Below, piece by piece: positions 50,311 through 62,958 of a stretch of 64,000 nucleotides of DNA. A program made the position numbers and the translations under genes. The DNA is from Lycocorax pyrrhopterus obiensis (lineage: Eukaryota; Chordata; Aves; Passeriformes; Paradisaeidae), in assembly GCA_014706295.1 (NCBI GenBank), contig JACSVZ010000016.1:6305168-6369167 (forward strand), in the 5' to 3' direction. The number at the start of each line of letters is the position of its first letter. Position 1 is the stretch's first letter. Below the pieces are notes generated by a model. The model saw only the letters and a program-made list of their open reading frames with translations. It was not told the origin of the DNA and ran no database searches.

Positions 50311-53044
50311 CAATACGGTCTAATCTTCATTGTTTGCATTTTAATTGCTTGGCAGTGCCAAGTTGTTTTGGTTCAGTCAAACCATGGAGGTGACGTTTAT
50401 CACAACCGTTACACTGCGAACCTGTTCAGTTCTCACCAAAAAGATCTGTTATTCCCATCAGTGACTTTTTGTTCTGAAAACAAGGCTACTGATTTGGCTG
50501 AAGGAAACAAAACAGCCTTTCCCACTCTGAGATAGCTGCAAGACTCTCATCGCATCAGTGAAACAGCAGGGAGGTGCCACAGAACCAAGGATATTGTTGT
50601 TTCTGGAGGACCATTTACTGATAGAAAGGCTAAATCACAGTGAAAGAAAGGCGATTCCTTTTTCAAGCACTCTTTGTGGATTAAAAATTCAAAGTAATTT
50701 TCATTCATGTGTTGGCCAGATTAAGCAAGGATGAGAGGGATACTGGTATTTTTGAGAAGGCAAAATAAATCAGTTCTCTGATCACCCTGTGTTACCTGTC
50801 CTGGGTCAATGACCCTGTGAGCCATCAGCAGTTTGTCTTGCTTCTTAGACAGCAAATTCAGGCCCAAAGCAGACTCCAAGTCACCACAGCTAATGAACCA
50901 AATATCTGGATTGTTTCAATAAATGTTGGAGGGTTTACCTCAGTTTCCCCTCACCTTAAAAAAGGGGAAGTACACCAACCATATGCTGATCCTTACGGGT
51001 GCCTTCCAACCAGAGGTGTGCTGAGATTCAACATGTGAAGAGCTGGAGTAGGATTTGCTCGGGATCAGCCGTGTTCTGCCCCAAGGTATGGGGACCAAAA
51101 CTGAGCAATTTGGAAACTACAGGACTCCTTGATAAACATAATGATATGCAAAGACTGTGTATCCATCTCTGAAAGAATGAGGGCTTCTGCTGAGCAGTAG
51201 TGAACAATAGTTTAAAGCTAGCAGCTAAGGAACATCAGAAGAAACCATGTTGGAGGGGGATTAAAGGGAGGTTGCATGTAATTATCCCAGTTGGAACTCA
51301 GCCTAGATCTGCATTTCAAACTGCCTTTCCTTTTTTAAGACTAATTACTACGAAAACACTTAACCAACACTGTCAAAACAGATGTCAATATTCCATTCAA
51401 AATTTCCAGGAGCTTTTCATTATTAAAAGGAAACAACTGAGAACATCAGAAGTTACAGATTTTACGTGTCTCTTGTCTGTCAGTTTGTCAACTGCAAGAA
51501 ACAAAGGTAGTGCTCCAGATCCAGCTGGATAGAAGGAAGAGGTTAAAGTCAGCTGTGGATGCACAGCAATTTTAAAAATCTGAATAATGTGTGTTTATTC
51601 CCAAACACAGCTCTTTGGCACCACTCAAGGCCTGGCTGTGCCCTTTGTGACAGCTGAGGGAGCAGTGATTGTGTCATGGAGCAAACTGCTGGAGCGGAAA
51701 GAGTAGAAGTACTTTTCACCACTGTCACTGACAATGTTGTGCTTGACTGGACCACTGCTACAAACTTTGAAATCCCTGATTGTGCTGAACACCAAAGAGA
51801 TGGTAGGTTAGAAGTGAGATGCTAAATCTCTTTCAGCTTGGGAGTCAATGGCTGTGCATACCACATTACAAACAGGAGGACTTTTCAGAGAAGTTAGTGT
51901 CCTCTAAGAGATTAATAGGAACACCACAAAAGGTTTTTCATGTTCCTTTCAAGCAAAAGAGCAGTTCTGATAGCATCTACTCCTATTGAACTTTTTATTC
52001 ATTCCAAACTTCCTTTTGTTCTGCAGGGTTGTTTTTTTTCTTGGCAAACACAGGGAATTTATTTGGGTACAGCAGTACATCTTGACCAAGTATTTTGCAG
52101 TTAAAATATTTCTCTGTTTGTTGGATGGAATAAAAAACCCCACTGTGGCATTTCGCTATCCCAAGATAATTTCTACCATCTCAAAAGTTCTTCTATGCCA
52201 GGATAGTAAATAAAACATAAGGGATTTAGGGCATAGAAGGGGAGATGTTTGTTTTTTTTCTTTTTAAAGAGCAATGAGGTAAACATTAGTCACAGCAAGT
52301 AGGACACAAAATTTATCCTAAACATCACCAGTGTCTATTGTCTAAAATAATCGGTGCTTTTACACTTACAAGCAACCATATGAATAGACCATTTCTGACC
52401 CACCTTCTAGTGGGCTGGCATACACAAAGCTATTTCTAAAGGGATAGCTCAAAAGTTAGGTCAAATTTGCACCAGTGGAAATTTCTTGCCGTCAACAGAC
52501 CTTGGCCCAGTACAAATTTGGCTTTAGAATTCTGAGTTTTTCCAGAATCAGTTTTCCAAACAGAACTAAATGAAAGAGCTGGATGCATAGTGAACTCTTG
52601 GAAAGCTGTCTTGATTATTAAAAGCTGAAACCAGAGAAACAGCCTTTACAATTAATGTAATACTGATCCAAAGGCAATTAATTTTAACTTTGGATGAATG
52701 AGGACTAAATTTGCCAGACTTTAAAAGCTTGCCTGTTCCCATCCTGCCTGCTTTCCTCTATGTAACTGACACCACACAATTTGTCTCACACGAAGGCCTG
52801 GATGGATATTACTGCACATTAGAGGAAGTTTTACAGTTTGCTATCTATGACAGAAAAGAGAACAGATCTTCTTTGGCCCCCTCTGAATGAAATATGGCTG
52901 CTGTCAACTGCTGGATTCTGAATTCCGTGACTCAAGAAGTCTCTAGCTCATTTTAGTGCTCAAATTTCTTGCCCATGATGAATGGATTTTTAAACCTCAA
53001 ACTTCCTTCCTATGTCATTAGAAAGTTCCTTTTAAATTACCAGG
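50311..53044. other. Unique non-coding DNA
   Basis: No gene recognised. A 110-codon plus frame at 51.2-51.53 kb shows no domain. A segment at 52.47-52.52 kb (AATTTGCACCAGTGGAAATT) weakly recalls the arm of the palindromic amniote relics but was not called. Confidence 0.5.
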
Positions 53045-53630
53045 TGACCCAGGTATGAGCTCTGCGTGCAAAAGAAGGAGCTGCCTTGCTAAAAGGAGCA
53101 GCAGGAGCAGCTCCTGTGGGGAGCCGAGGGCAAGGATGCAGCTCTCCAGCCCCACAGTGCCCGAGCACAGCCAACCTGGCAGTGCCAGCTGCAGCCTCAA
53201 CAACATCTCCAGATCTCCAGGAAACATCCTGGGATAGGCAGGGCTGAAGTTTAGGCAGGAACACAAGCCAGCCACGAGGATCGGGCCTGGTGCTGGTACC
53301 CAGGGTCAGCCACATCCCCGGGACTGCCGGACAGGCCAAAGGCACGAGGCAGGGCTGAGGTCAGGCCGGGAAATTGGTCCGTGGGCAGAGGCTGGATCAG
53401 TGGGATCCATGGCTGGACACACACAGGCAAGGCAGGGATGCACAGGCAGTCCTACAGCACAGGGCACAGAGAGAAGGCTCCGGGCTCAGCTGGAATCTGT
53501 GTCCTGGGCTCCTGGGGGAGTTGGGTGCTGGGGCTGGAGGCCCCAGGGAGGCTGCTCAGGGCCATTCAGGCTCTCAGTGCCCTCGGGGCTCTGCCAGGAT
53601 CAAAGGCACCTCTGAGGGAAACTGGGATTA
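53045..53630. other. Isolated GC-rich, CpG-poor block
   Basis: This roughly 590-bp block is strikingly richer in G and C than its AT-rich flanks, with rather sharp edges, yet has few CpG. Both strands have several overlapping open frames (60-102 codons) simply because GC-rich DNA has few stops. Content is repetitive in flavour (GGAGCAGCAGGAGCAGCTCC, GGGCTCCTGGGGGAGTTGGG). The likeliest explanation is an old insertion, such as an LTR or retroelement fragment that lost CpG by methylation decay, but I cannot match it to a family. A lncRNA exon is an alternative. Confidence 0.45.
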
Positions 53631-54282
53631 AGATATTTGGAAAGAGAGCATGTGATCCAGAAAAATACTCAGTTCATTCTTGAAGCTAAATATGGGCTTT
53701 AAAGCAATCCTAAACTAGGTTTCAACAAGGAGGTATATTCTAGCTGCCTAAGCATAGGCTTCCTTTTATACAAAAGAAAGTAATGATTAAATTGCACTAA
53801 TTTCCCTCACCTCTGCTCCAAAACCAAGATTAGCTTTACACATCAAGGTACTGTCTTCTAGAATGTAGAAATGTCCCTATTGACCTTACCTTTACCCTGT
53901 TCTGGAAAAAGGGAAAAATGATCTTAAAATATTTGATAAGCAATTTTAGAGAATCACCAAGCAGCACTACCCGCAGGCATGGCAATGAGTATATTTGTGT
54001 GCATTGTTAAATTGCTCCAAGCATATCTGAACAATTCCTAAATTTTTATCTGACAACTAAAAAGAAGAATCAATAACCACTTCCTTCTGGTGCCAGATTA
54101 AAACACTCAGCAAGCCTTAACTCCTTTTAGTTCAATTCTAAGCCAGTGAAATTCAGCTGTTCTCGCAAATCTTAATTTGCTAGATTGTAGCCTTGCAATT
54201 TTCAAGATCAGGAACAGCTGGAGGCCAGGCAGGCCTCAGTTCTTGAAACATGGGCACAATTCCTTTCTCTTATCAGTTTGCA
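53631..54282. other. Unique AT-rich non-coding DNA
   Basis: Nothing recognised. Confidence 0.5.
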
Positions 54283-54298
54283 AATGCATCATGCAAAT
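54283..54298. promoter_or_regulatory. Octamer (POU) site pair
   Basis: ATGCAAAT, the exact POU octamer, overlaps a preceding AATGCATC and TTTGCAAATGCAT to give two adjacent POU-type sites. It is followed by GAGGTAATGAAAATC. Known role: POU/OCT factors. Function here is inference. Confidence 0.3.
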
Positions 54299-56546
54299 GA
54301 GGTAATGAAAATCAAAATATAGGATGAGTAAGAGCTAGTGTTGTGAAGATTATTTTGGGTCTTTGTTTTATTTAAGGGTGGAAGTTGTAAGAGGTATGGT
54401 CAACACCTGTTGACGAAACCTGACTTTTTATATATCATTTTTATAGAAAATTCTTTTTCTATACACAGCATATAAAAAGAAGAGATATTATTGTATTAGC
54501 CTCATATAAGATAAACTTTCTATATCTTCATTTGCTTAAATAATTGATTGCAATTGTTTTCATTTAACTGCTGCTTTTTACCACTCAGTGAGAAGAGAAT
54601 TCAACTGACATTAAAGTGAAAAATTGTGTATGAAAGAATATTATAGACCAGGTTAACGACTCTACTCAGTGATACTATTTTTATATTGCGGTTAATCACT
54701 TCTGAAAAAATACACCTGCTTTCCTCTTCTTCTTACTCATGTGACTATGAATATTAGCAGTTACAAAGGGTAAAATTCTAAAACTTCTGTATCTGAACAC
54801 CAGAAAGACATAATCCTGATAAGTTTTCACTCTAATATTGTTTGATATGCTGACATCGGGCTTTCTATGACCTGGCATCAGGCTTGCTCTCACTGAAATC
54901 TGTAGCAGACAATCTTTAAAAGTCCACCTGGGACACACGATACTTATATTGTATTCAGTCTAAAAGTGTGGAAGTCAGTTATTTAACTTAATCACAGTGT
55001 AAGGTCTTCCTTGTTTAATCCCTCTTACCAGTTGCTAAACTAAGTAAAAGTACACATAATGAAAATAGAAATCTTGATCAAGTAGTACTGACAAATCCAG
55101 TTACTAAATACTTAAGTACTTAAAGAACTTCAAGGAATGTTATAGGGAGTAAATATTAGGCAGGATTTCACTCTTCTCAGTTATCTGCTAAGAACTGTTC
55201 TCAGCACATTTGGTTCTCCAGTTGGCTCCTCTGCAGCCACAGAGATAGCAGTTAATTGCTTCACTTGATTAGAATTCACAGCTGCATCTGCAGCTAGAAG
55301 GCTCCTTCTGAAATTAACTGAGCTATCAATCAACAGAATAATTTGCTGGAGTGAAAAGCAACTAGTCAGCTGTGCAGTTATCAACAAAAACAGCAAAGTT
55401 TCTCTGGGAAAACTCCTAGTGTTTGATAAAACAATCATATGCTTCTCTCCAGCCTTAAACATCAATATAAATCATTGCCTTCGGCACTTTAACTGTTCTC
55501 AACACTTTTGCCAGCTTTCTTTTCTGTGTGCTACTGTGTTTACAGAAAAAATCTTCACAGGGTTCTCTAATGTATTTTAACATGCAGCATCAATCATGTG
55601 TGAGGCATACAGGGGCTCATGAAACTTTCTGATTCCATTTCTGAATGACCTGTTCAATAGAATTTTATCCATGCTGATGTCCTCTTTGGAAATTCGGCAA
55701 ACCTGAGGTTAACAAGGACCTTGCTATACATGTCTTACAGTGACTACTAGTAAAGGTCAGGTTCTAAAGGAAGCAAGCATAAAAAATTACCTGCTCTGAA
55801 TATTTTGGAAGAAAAAGTTACATGAAACAACTTACTACACTAATTGTTTTAGCCATTACAGCCCATGGTGTACTTTGAGATTTTGGTATCTCCTGCCAGA
55901 CAGCACATGTAGTCATTGAGGCCAAAGTTATTTTTTAAGAGGAAACTCAAGCTTTTTGCTGCTATAGGAAGCCTTGGATCTAACTACATAGGCTATGGTA
56001 ACTCCTTCAGTTCAAATCACAGCCTTCAAATATATGTTCGTCAATTTTTGCCTGATTTGTTAACTGTGAACTAAGCTTGTTGATGCTTAATTATGATCAC
56101 TGACAGGCTCTTCTCCCCCCTCAACTTGTGCACAGAAAAACTGAGTAAAACTCCTTCCTATAGAAAACTGGGCACTCATTGCCTCTTACGTAACTTTCTG
56201 ACCCTGGTGCCATATGAGCAATTGCAATAACATTTGTCATGCTTGTGTTTCTGCTCATTTTCTGAAAACCATGCTTGTAGTGGCTGCTATTCTTTGGACT
56301 ATGCCCAGCAAGTAATAATTGTATAGGCTCTAGTTCTGTGGTACTTGCATATAGAGGATCAGCTGACCTGTGCACTAAGAGCTTTGGAAAGTGATGTCTG
56401 AAGCCAGTTTAGTGAAACTGTTTATCAGGCTCACAAACCTGACAGAACACTTGCAACACAGAATCCATGCTGAAAGCTCTTTCCTAACATGCCACAGTCT
56501 CACATTTATAGCTTTACTATCAATTTGAACCTTAAACTGGCATTAT
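54299..56546. other. Unique AT-rich non-coding DNA
   Basis: No gene or repeat recognised. Confidence 0.55.
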
Positions 56547-56993
56547 TCAAACACCTGTAAATATTAAATTGCTAGATTTATTAGTAAAAGCACAAATACC
56601 TACATATTTGCAAATGCTTTTGTCTAGTTCTATTTGATGACTCAGTGGGATTACTAATGTTTTTTGTTTATGCACTGTGAAGGTATCCAGGACTTTGCAC
56701 AGGAAAAAATGCTGATATTCAAGCATCTTAAAAGGACTGAATTGTGCCATTCGATAATATGTCAATAATTTCTCCATGTCTAACTGCATAAATATTAGGC
56801 ATGAGTTCAAGCTTTTGCAGCAGAGCAGGAGTTTGTCCAACACGATGTAGTGATTTTCTGGTGTCTGGTATGTGGCTGGCAAGTGGACAGATGAAATCCC
56901 TGCAGCAGAGACAGGATTTTCCCTATACCCCCTAAGTCTCAGGAGCTGCAGGTTCAGCCACAACTTACTCAGCAGAACATTATTGTTCTTCAA
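56547..56993 (-). other. Longest open frame (148 codons), probably not a gene
   Basis: This is the longest ATG-to-stop frame in the window. The translation begins MKNNNVLLSKLWLNLQLLRL and contains 8 Cys, with no signal peptide, membrane segment or domain that I know. In 64 kb of AT-rich DNA read in six frames a frame of this length is not surprising, and no promoter, intron or poly-A context supports it. It could be part of a longer intronless relic, but flanking frames do not extend it. Confidence 0.12.
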
Positions 56994-58859
56994 ACTTTGG
57001 GAAGGGGAGGCATTTTATTAACTGCAATTAGAAGAGGTGAGCACATTATTAACCTCCCAAGTGTCTTTATGTAAATAACTTAGACATTTTTATGTCCCAG
57101 TCATATTTTATACATTATTTCTTAAAGTTACAAAGCACTTCCTGCCACAGAAATGAATGCTTACAATGCTGTGGTGAGTATTCTTCTTACAAGTAATGAC
57201 TGTTAATTAAGAACGAAAAATCAGTCATCAGATTAATTTGTTTAGCAATTACAACTTCTGGAGTGTTAGAAGTCGTTGTCCACAGCAGTGACCTCCTTCA
57301 GGGGCTTCATGATGGAATTTAGAGTTCACAAAATAGACACTGCTAGAACACTGAAATGCTGGAGTGCTTGTGCTTCGAGGAAATAGGAAGATGAAAACAT
57401 AATTTCCTTTTTTAGAGAAAGATTAACACCATATTTCCAGAAGCTGAGAAGTGGGGCATCCTATAGGCAAATTTCAGTATTATCAGCTCATTCCAAGACA
57501 CAGCAATAAAAGTGGACTACATTAAGTGGGTTTAAGGTGGAGAGCAAGGTCAGCCTCATAGTTAAGATTGTCAAGAAGCAGAACCAATCCAAGGGTAAGT
57601 GTCAGCTCAGTCTATTTTTACTAATATTTGTATGTTTCCAGCAAGTCCATTAATTCTTTTGAACAAAGTAATTGGATTATGAAATACAAAGTTATGTAAT
57701 ACAAAGGTATTGTAAATTTTTGTTTTCTAAATTGCCTTCTGATCTGTCTTTTCTGTCACAGGGCAAAAGGTTTTGGTGTTACTATTCTCAGAAATATTTC
57801 TGTATTCCAGTTAAAGCAGACTTGGAATAACTGGATTCAAGGCAGATGTTATAATTATAAAGCTGCATATGCATAGGCCCACGTATTTTAGGACTGAAAA
57901 TATACATCTCAACACACTCAAAATATATTTTCAGAGGTAAGAGAACCAAAAGAAATAAATGTGCTCTTCACAGGGCAACGGTAGCAACAGTCAACTGATT
58001 TTAATGTTACTCCAAACCGTGTGTGCTGTATGTTTCAACAGTCCCTCTAAAGCTGGAAGTATTTGCAAGGAGCTACCTGATAGACGGAAACACTGCAGCA
58101 GCTCTGAGCTGACAGGACAGGAACGACTTCAGAAAACATGCTGTGCTATGAATTCATTATGACCAGACAGCCCACCAGGCTCTTTGTGAGCTTTGCTGAA
58201 CTACCAATATAAATTTTATTCCTTGGTATTTTTTAGAATCAGGAATTTTAACTAGAATCAATTAAAAAATACAGCATTGAATAAAACACTATGATTGTTG
58301 CCTACAGCTCTGTCTAGATGTTCATCAGGTTAAAAGCAGTTGTTTGGGGTTTTAACTCTCATGGATTTGATTTGCATTCATTTTATTCTCTGTTTCTTCA
58401 CTAATGAAAGTTTTAGGAATGCTTTTTGGGAGCTCTGATCCAGCATCTCTGGGTGCAGTACAAGTAAGCTTCCTGTATGGGTACTGACCCATAACTGTGA
58501 ACAGATGTGCTGCTTTGAGACAGACAGAGGTTACAGATGTTCTGCTGCCAGAAGAGAAACGCTGTTATTTCAGCGAAGCAAGAGCAACTCAGAGCACCTT
58601 GACCCATCCAAGGAACACCTTACCCTTTGCTTTACTGTTCTGCCAGGTTTTTCTTCTTTTCATATAATGTCGCTGATGAAGCTTTAATGTGTGGGAGACA
58701 AGGCTATTGCTGTTTATCAAGCCCTTTGAAATGTCCAAATGCATTGCCAGAACTGGGAAGCACAAGTTTTATTGAACTGACTCTGCAGTGAACTCTCTAC
58801 ACCAGGGTATTTTTACTTCCCCCTCTCCAGCCCCCCCAGTTGGTTTCTAATAAAGCAGC
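56994..58859. other. Unique AT-rich non-coding DNA
   Basis: A reasonable acceptor (TGTCTTTTCTGTCACAG) lies near 57.77 kb but no exon-like frame with a donor follows. No gene recognised. Confidence 0.5.
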
Positions 58860-58872
58860 AGCTGACTCAGCA
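58860..58872. promoter_or_regulatory. Near-perfect MARE (MAF/NF-E2) site
   Basis: AGCTGACTCAGCA matches 12 of 13 positions of the palindromic T-MARE (TGCTGACTCAGCA) and contains a TGACTCA AP-1 core. Large and small MAF, NRF and AP-1 proteins bind such sites. No neighbouring gene is visible to link it to. Confidence 0.35.
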
Positions 58873-60639
58873 GATATGCCCGGCTCATTTCATTATCATT
58901 TTAAGAAGCTTAGAGGACAGGGATGCTGTATAAAGCAGCTTTTTCAGTAAAGGAGAATGATGGTTTAAGGGGAAGAACATCTTAAAAAATTACTTTTTAG
59001 TAGATTTGACTTGCATTGCTTCTTATCTAGTTCCTCCTTCACACTGATGAGACAGCAATGACAGCACAGAGGGGCAGGAGGAGGATTAAGGGGCGACCCT
59101 TTCTGTTACTCACAGCTACCATTCCCATGGATATTCCTTGTGAATACTGATTTTTAAGCCCACATAAATTCTTAACTCAGTTCTAGACCAAGAAGAATTC
59201 AGGAAGATTTTAAAGATAGGGTCAGTCTGCTAGAAATAACAAACCTTGCCAAGAGAACACATCCACTGGAATGAAACTAAAAATGCTTTTTGTGATTCCA
59301 AAGCACTAAGTCAAGCACCACAGCATTTCTTTTAAAGCTGCAAATTAGAAATTTAAAAGAAAAAGTCACAACTTTTTTTCTTACCTATTTCAAATATGTG
59401 TAAGGGCATCTGCTTCTATGTCTGTGAAGAGTAGAAAGAGCTTAAGCTAAAAAGTTCTGCAAGAAAATTCATCTTTTGTTGTCTGTCTTAAGTATTTTGG
59501 GATACATCTGGTCACCTAAGCAGTTCTAGTCCATTTTTTACAGTCAAGTTCTACATTTATCTTTGCTCACTTTCTGAGAAAATAATTAATCTGTGTTTAC
59601 AAAGTGACACAGTAGCAGATTGTTCTAGAAGGAGAGTGATTTCCTTTCCAGAGAATACTGCACAATGGATTATCAGCCTGAATTAAAGCACTGAATACAG
59701 GTGGTTTAATGATAAATCCTTATAAAGTCATTTCAGTGCTATGGTTAAAAATTCAACTTTAAAAATAATTATTAGACAAAATAAATAAAAATGATCAGCA
59801 GCTAAAGGACGTTAGTACATGTTAGCACTTAATTGAGTGAAATACTCATTTGAGGAAAAGCAATCCTGCTCACCAGCTTTGGATGATTGCTTTACAGAGG
59901 TTGCAAAACAGCATGGATTATTTAGAGGGAAAATGTGTCTGCAAGTCTCTACTGTCCATGCCATTAAGAACATGAGGAATCTTAAACTGCAAGTGCTGAC
60001 ATATGAGCAACTTCACAAACTAGGAAGTTCAAGCAAGAGGTAGACTATCAAGCTTTCTGATAAAGCACTACAGCTGCACTGCCTCTACTCGTGCCACCCT
60101 TGCTGCCACCACTACACCTTATCCATGAGCTCAGAGACTGCATCCCCCTGCAGCCAACAGGAGCCTCACCTCAGGAACTGCTGTTCTTCCCTAAGAGCTC
60201 TGCACACAGGGAAAGCGTGCTCTGACAGAGAGGAACGAACTTACTGGAGGTGGCTCTGCAGGCCCCTGCTTCATTGTACAGCTCTGTAAGTTTGGTTACA
60301 CAGCTCCTCGGGTGAGCACTTCGTTCAACTTATGAATGGGTTCATGTTTACCGGGGAAACTTGTTATAAACCAGCTCCATCTTGCCTGGCAGAATTGGAT
60401 TTGTAAATCAGGAGGGTATTAAAATAAGGGTCTAGCCTTATCCCTGAAATAGGCACTGAATGCACACAAAGGACAAACGGGAATTAGCAGGAAAAGAAGA
60501 GCCATTTTAGCCAGTTAATTGAAAATGTCTGTCATTGTTTGTGGTGACCAGGTGGTGTGGTACTTCTACAGACAACTATAATAAGAATTGACACCACTCA
60601 CATAAAATTGAAATCCTGTGCCTGTACTAAACATCACTG
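58873..60639. other. Unique non-coding DNA
   Basis: No gene recognised. A somewhat GC-richer patch at 60.07-60.25 kb carries no motif I can name. Confidence 0.5.
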
Positions 60640-60900
60640 ATTAAATTTTTATTGTTTGAATTGATACTATTTTATGATATGCATTATTAATGATTTATGC
60701 ATATGCCTCAATATCTCCATACAAAGCAAATAAGATTTGAGTTTTTCTCAAATTTGCAAAGTGTGTATAGCTACATGATGGTTATATTTTTATCTTTAAT
60801 CCTGAAAAGCATCACAATTAAGTTTCATTTGGGAAATGTAATTGAATTTTAAGTTTTATTTGCATCTCAGATCAATGTAGAAAGAAACAATAGAAACCTA
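60640..60900. promoter_or_regulatory. Candidate POU-site regulatory block
   Basis: ATATGCAT and its exact reverse complement ATGCATAT lie 12 bp apart around TATTAATGATTT, and 150 bp further right lies a perfect octamer ATTTGCAT. TAAT cores are interspersed. The block has no open frame or repeat. The symmetric arrangement suggests a dimeric POU/homeodomain element; AT-rich chance is the alternative. Confidence 0.3.
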
Positions 60901-61431
60901 TGACTGTAATGAGGCGAAGAAAGAAACTATGGCTGCAGAACTCTCCAGATGCACCCAGCTGTTATTAGGGATATTCTAATCCTGCAATCAATCCTTTGTC
61001 TCATAGAACTAAACAGCTTTCTGACTGCAGAACTATGAAGTTTGTTGATTATGTCTTTGAACTCAGATAGTCCAAGTACATAACAGCTGTTTTTCACAGA
61101 GAAATCAGACTTACTAAAAACAGCAGCATAAAGAGACCTGATGGTTTCTGGTAACACCACTATTGCGTGTAGTTCATTAACCAGGCAGAACCACTGAAAG
61201 CAACTAGATTAAATAAAGAGTACTTTATGGGAAAGATAGAATATTCTAATTGAAGCTGGTTCATATTCTCTTTAACTTAATTGCAATCAAAATAATGACA
61301 TAAATTGCTAATCACATCGCTTTGGATTTATAAAGCATTACAGAAGTAAGAAAAACTTCAGCTACAGAGATACGTAAGTATTTCTAACCTACAAAGATAA
61401 AAAGGAGGCTAAAGACAGCTATCAACTGAAC
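60901..61431. other. Unique AT-rich non-coding DNA
   Basis: Nothing recognised. A 77-codon minus frame is uninformative. Confidence 0.5.
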
Positions 61432-61641
61432 ATGGAGCAGTTCAGCTCTGTGCTGTCCATGAAAGTCCTCTGTGTCTCCAAAATTATTTATCCCTTTAAG
61501 GTGACCTGTGATGAGTGTGTTACCCTTGTTGTTCCTGAGTACATGACTGGGTCTAATCAGAAGCTGGCACTAATATGTGAAGCAGTGTACCAGTGCAGTG
61601 TGAAGAAGAGTAGTGCTTTGCTGATTATGAGCAAGGAGTGA
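61432..61641 (+). other. Short coding-like open frame (69 codons), unidentified
   Basis: The frame runs from ATG to TGA (starts MEQFSSVLSMKVLCVSKIIY, ends SALLIMSKE). Unlike most frames here it prefers purine-first codons (GTG, GAG, AAG, GAC-type) and G/C-ending leucine codons, giving a mild RNY pattern, and its GC is above its surroundings. Six Cys are present. No signal peptide or known domain is seen, and length is small. It may be a lineage-specific exon, a remnant of a retrocopy or chance. Confidence 0.18.
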
Positions 61642-62222
61642 AGCCATGAGTCTCAGAGTTGACTATTATGAGTGAGAAAAATTTGTTGGTGTCATCTAAC
61701 TCTCCAACCTTGAAAAAGCCATGTACTCAGTCCTACATAGAGTCAGCTTGTAAATACATTTCCACATTCAATGTCTAAGCTAAACACAAAGTGCTATGAG
61801 ACCAAAAGTTTTTGTCATGTACATTCATGTATAATTATTATTCTGCTCCTTTTAATCTTGCTCGTTAATACATGAGGATAGCCTACAAATACAGTAATTT
61901 AGCAACTGTTCCATTCCTTGAATATAATTATTTCATTTAGAAAAATGAATGAAAATTCGGGTGTGGGTAAAGTTCAGGAGCTCAGTGCAAGCACAGAGCT
62001 CTGCTAGCTTGGCTGCCCAGGCTCTCTGGGGCACTGGGCATCAGCAGCTGGGAGACAAACGTCTGCTGTCATTCCAAGAGCTGTTACTGGCAAGACTGAC
62101 CTTGCAGCCCAAGGACTGATTCGTGCCATGTACAGAGGGCATCCTTCAGTGTCTGAACTAGATCAACTCCTCCCATGTACACAGAGCTTGTTTTGGGGAC
62201 TATTCTATACTTTTCTGGGGCT
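61642..62222. other. Unique non-coding DNA
   Basis: A GC-richer patch at 61.98-62.13 kb. No gene or repeat recognised. Confidence 0.5.
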
Positions 62223-62267
62223 ACTATTTTATACATAGTATATATAGACTATTTTATACATAGTATA
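62223..62267. repeat. 25-bp tandem duplication, two copies
   Basis: ACTATTTTATACATAGTATA occurs twice with a 25-bp period and no mismatch. Each copy is partly self-complementary (TATACATAGTATA). A small recent duplication. Confidence 0.9.
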
Positions 62268-62958
62268 GTAAAAGTGGTTATAAGCCAAGGTGAGAGATGA
62301 AGGAAAGTAATTAGAAGTGGTAAGGGAAGCATCTTTCCCTCGAAGTACACAGTTTCTGAGTCAGTTAGCAGATATCATATCATCATATCCCTCACCCAGC
62401 TATACCCAGGACTGAGGCTGGAATCTCCTCAGCAGAACCACACACACGGAGTTGTAAACTCTACCTCCTTTCAGGACTGACTTCCTAGATACCCTGGTAA
62501 GGGGAACTGAAAGGCTAAGGGGGTTATTTCCATGCCCATTAGGATTTAGACTGGTAGCTCATGTAGGCTGTCATCACTAGCTCAGAAAATGGGGAAAAAT
62601 GTTTCAGAGACTGGGTGCCAGTTCAGACAAACATTATTTTAATTCCACTGTGAGCTATTAGCCTCCTTTATACAACACAAGTATCAAATACTGAGATCAG
62701 TCTAAAGCTCTGTTTAGGAGATGACAGGTAGGATATCTACAGACTTCTCTATTTTAAAATGAAAAATTAATTAAGAACCACAGCATACTCTTTCTCAAAA
62801 GCATATTCAGACTGAAGTTTTACCTTTTGAGTGATAACTCTTAATGCTTTGTTACAGTCTAATAATTTGATAACCACCTGGGTTAAGACCCTTCCGCTTC
62901 ACACTAATTTAAGATGGAGTTCAATATCTGGATCTGTGCCATGTTGCTCTCATGTTCA
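62268..62958. other. Unique non-coding DNA
   Basis: No gene or repeat recognised. Confidence 0.5.

Noticed and set aside
60100..60120. Near-copy of the 3' flank of the 61-bp duplication (TTGCTGCCACCACTACACC)
   Set aside because: A 20-base match with one mismatch and low complexity; similarity does not extend, so chance is sufficient.
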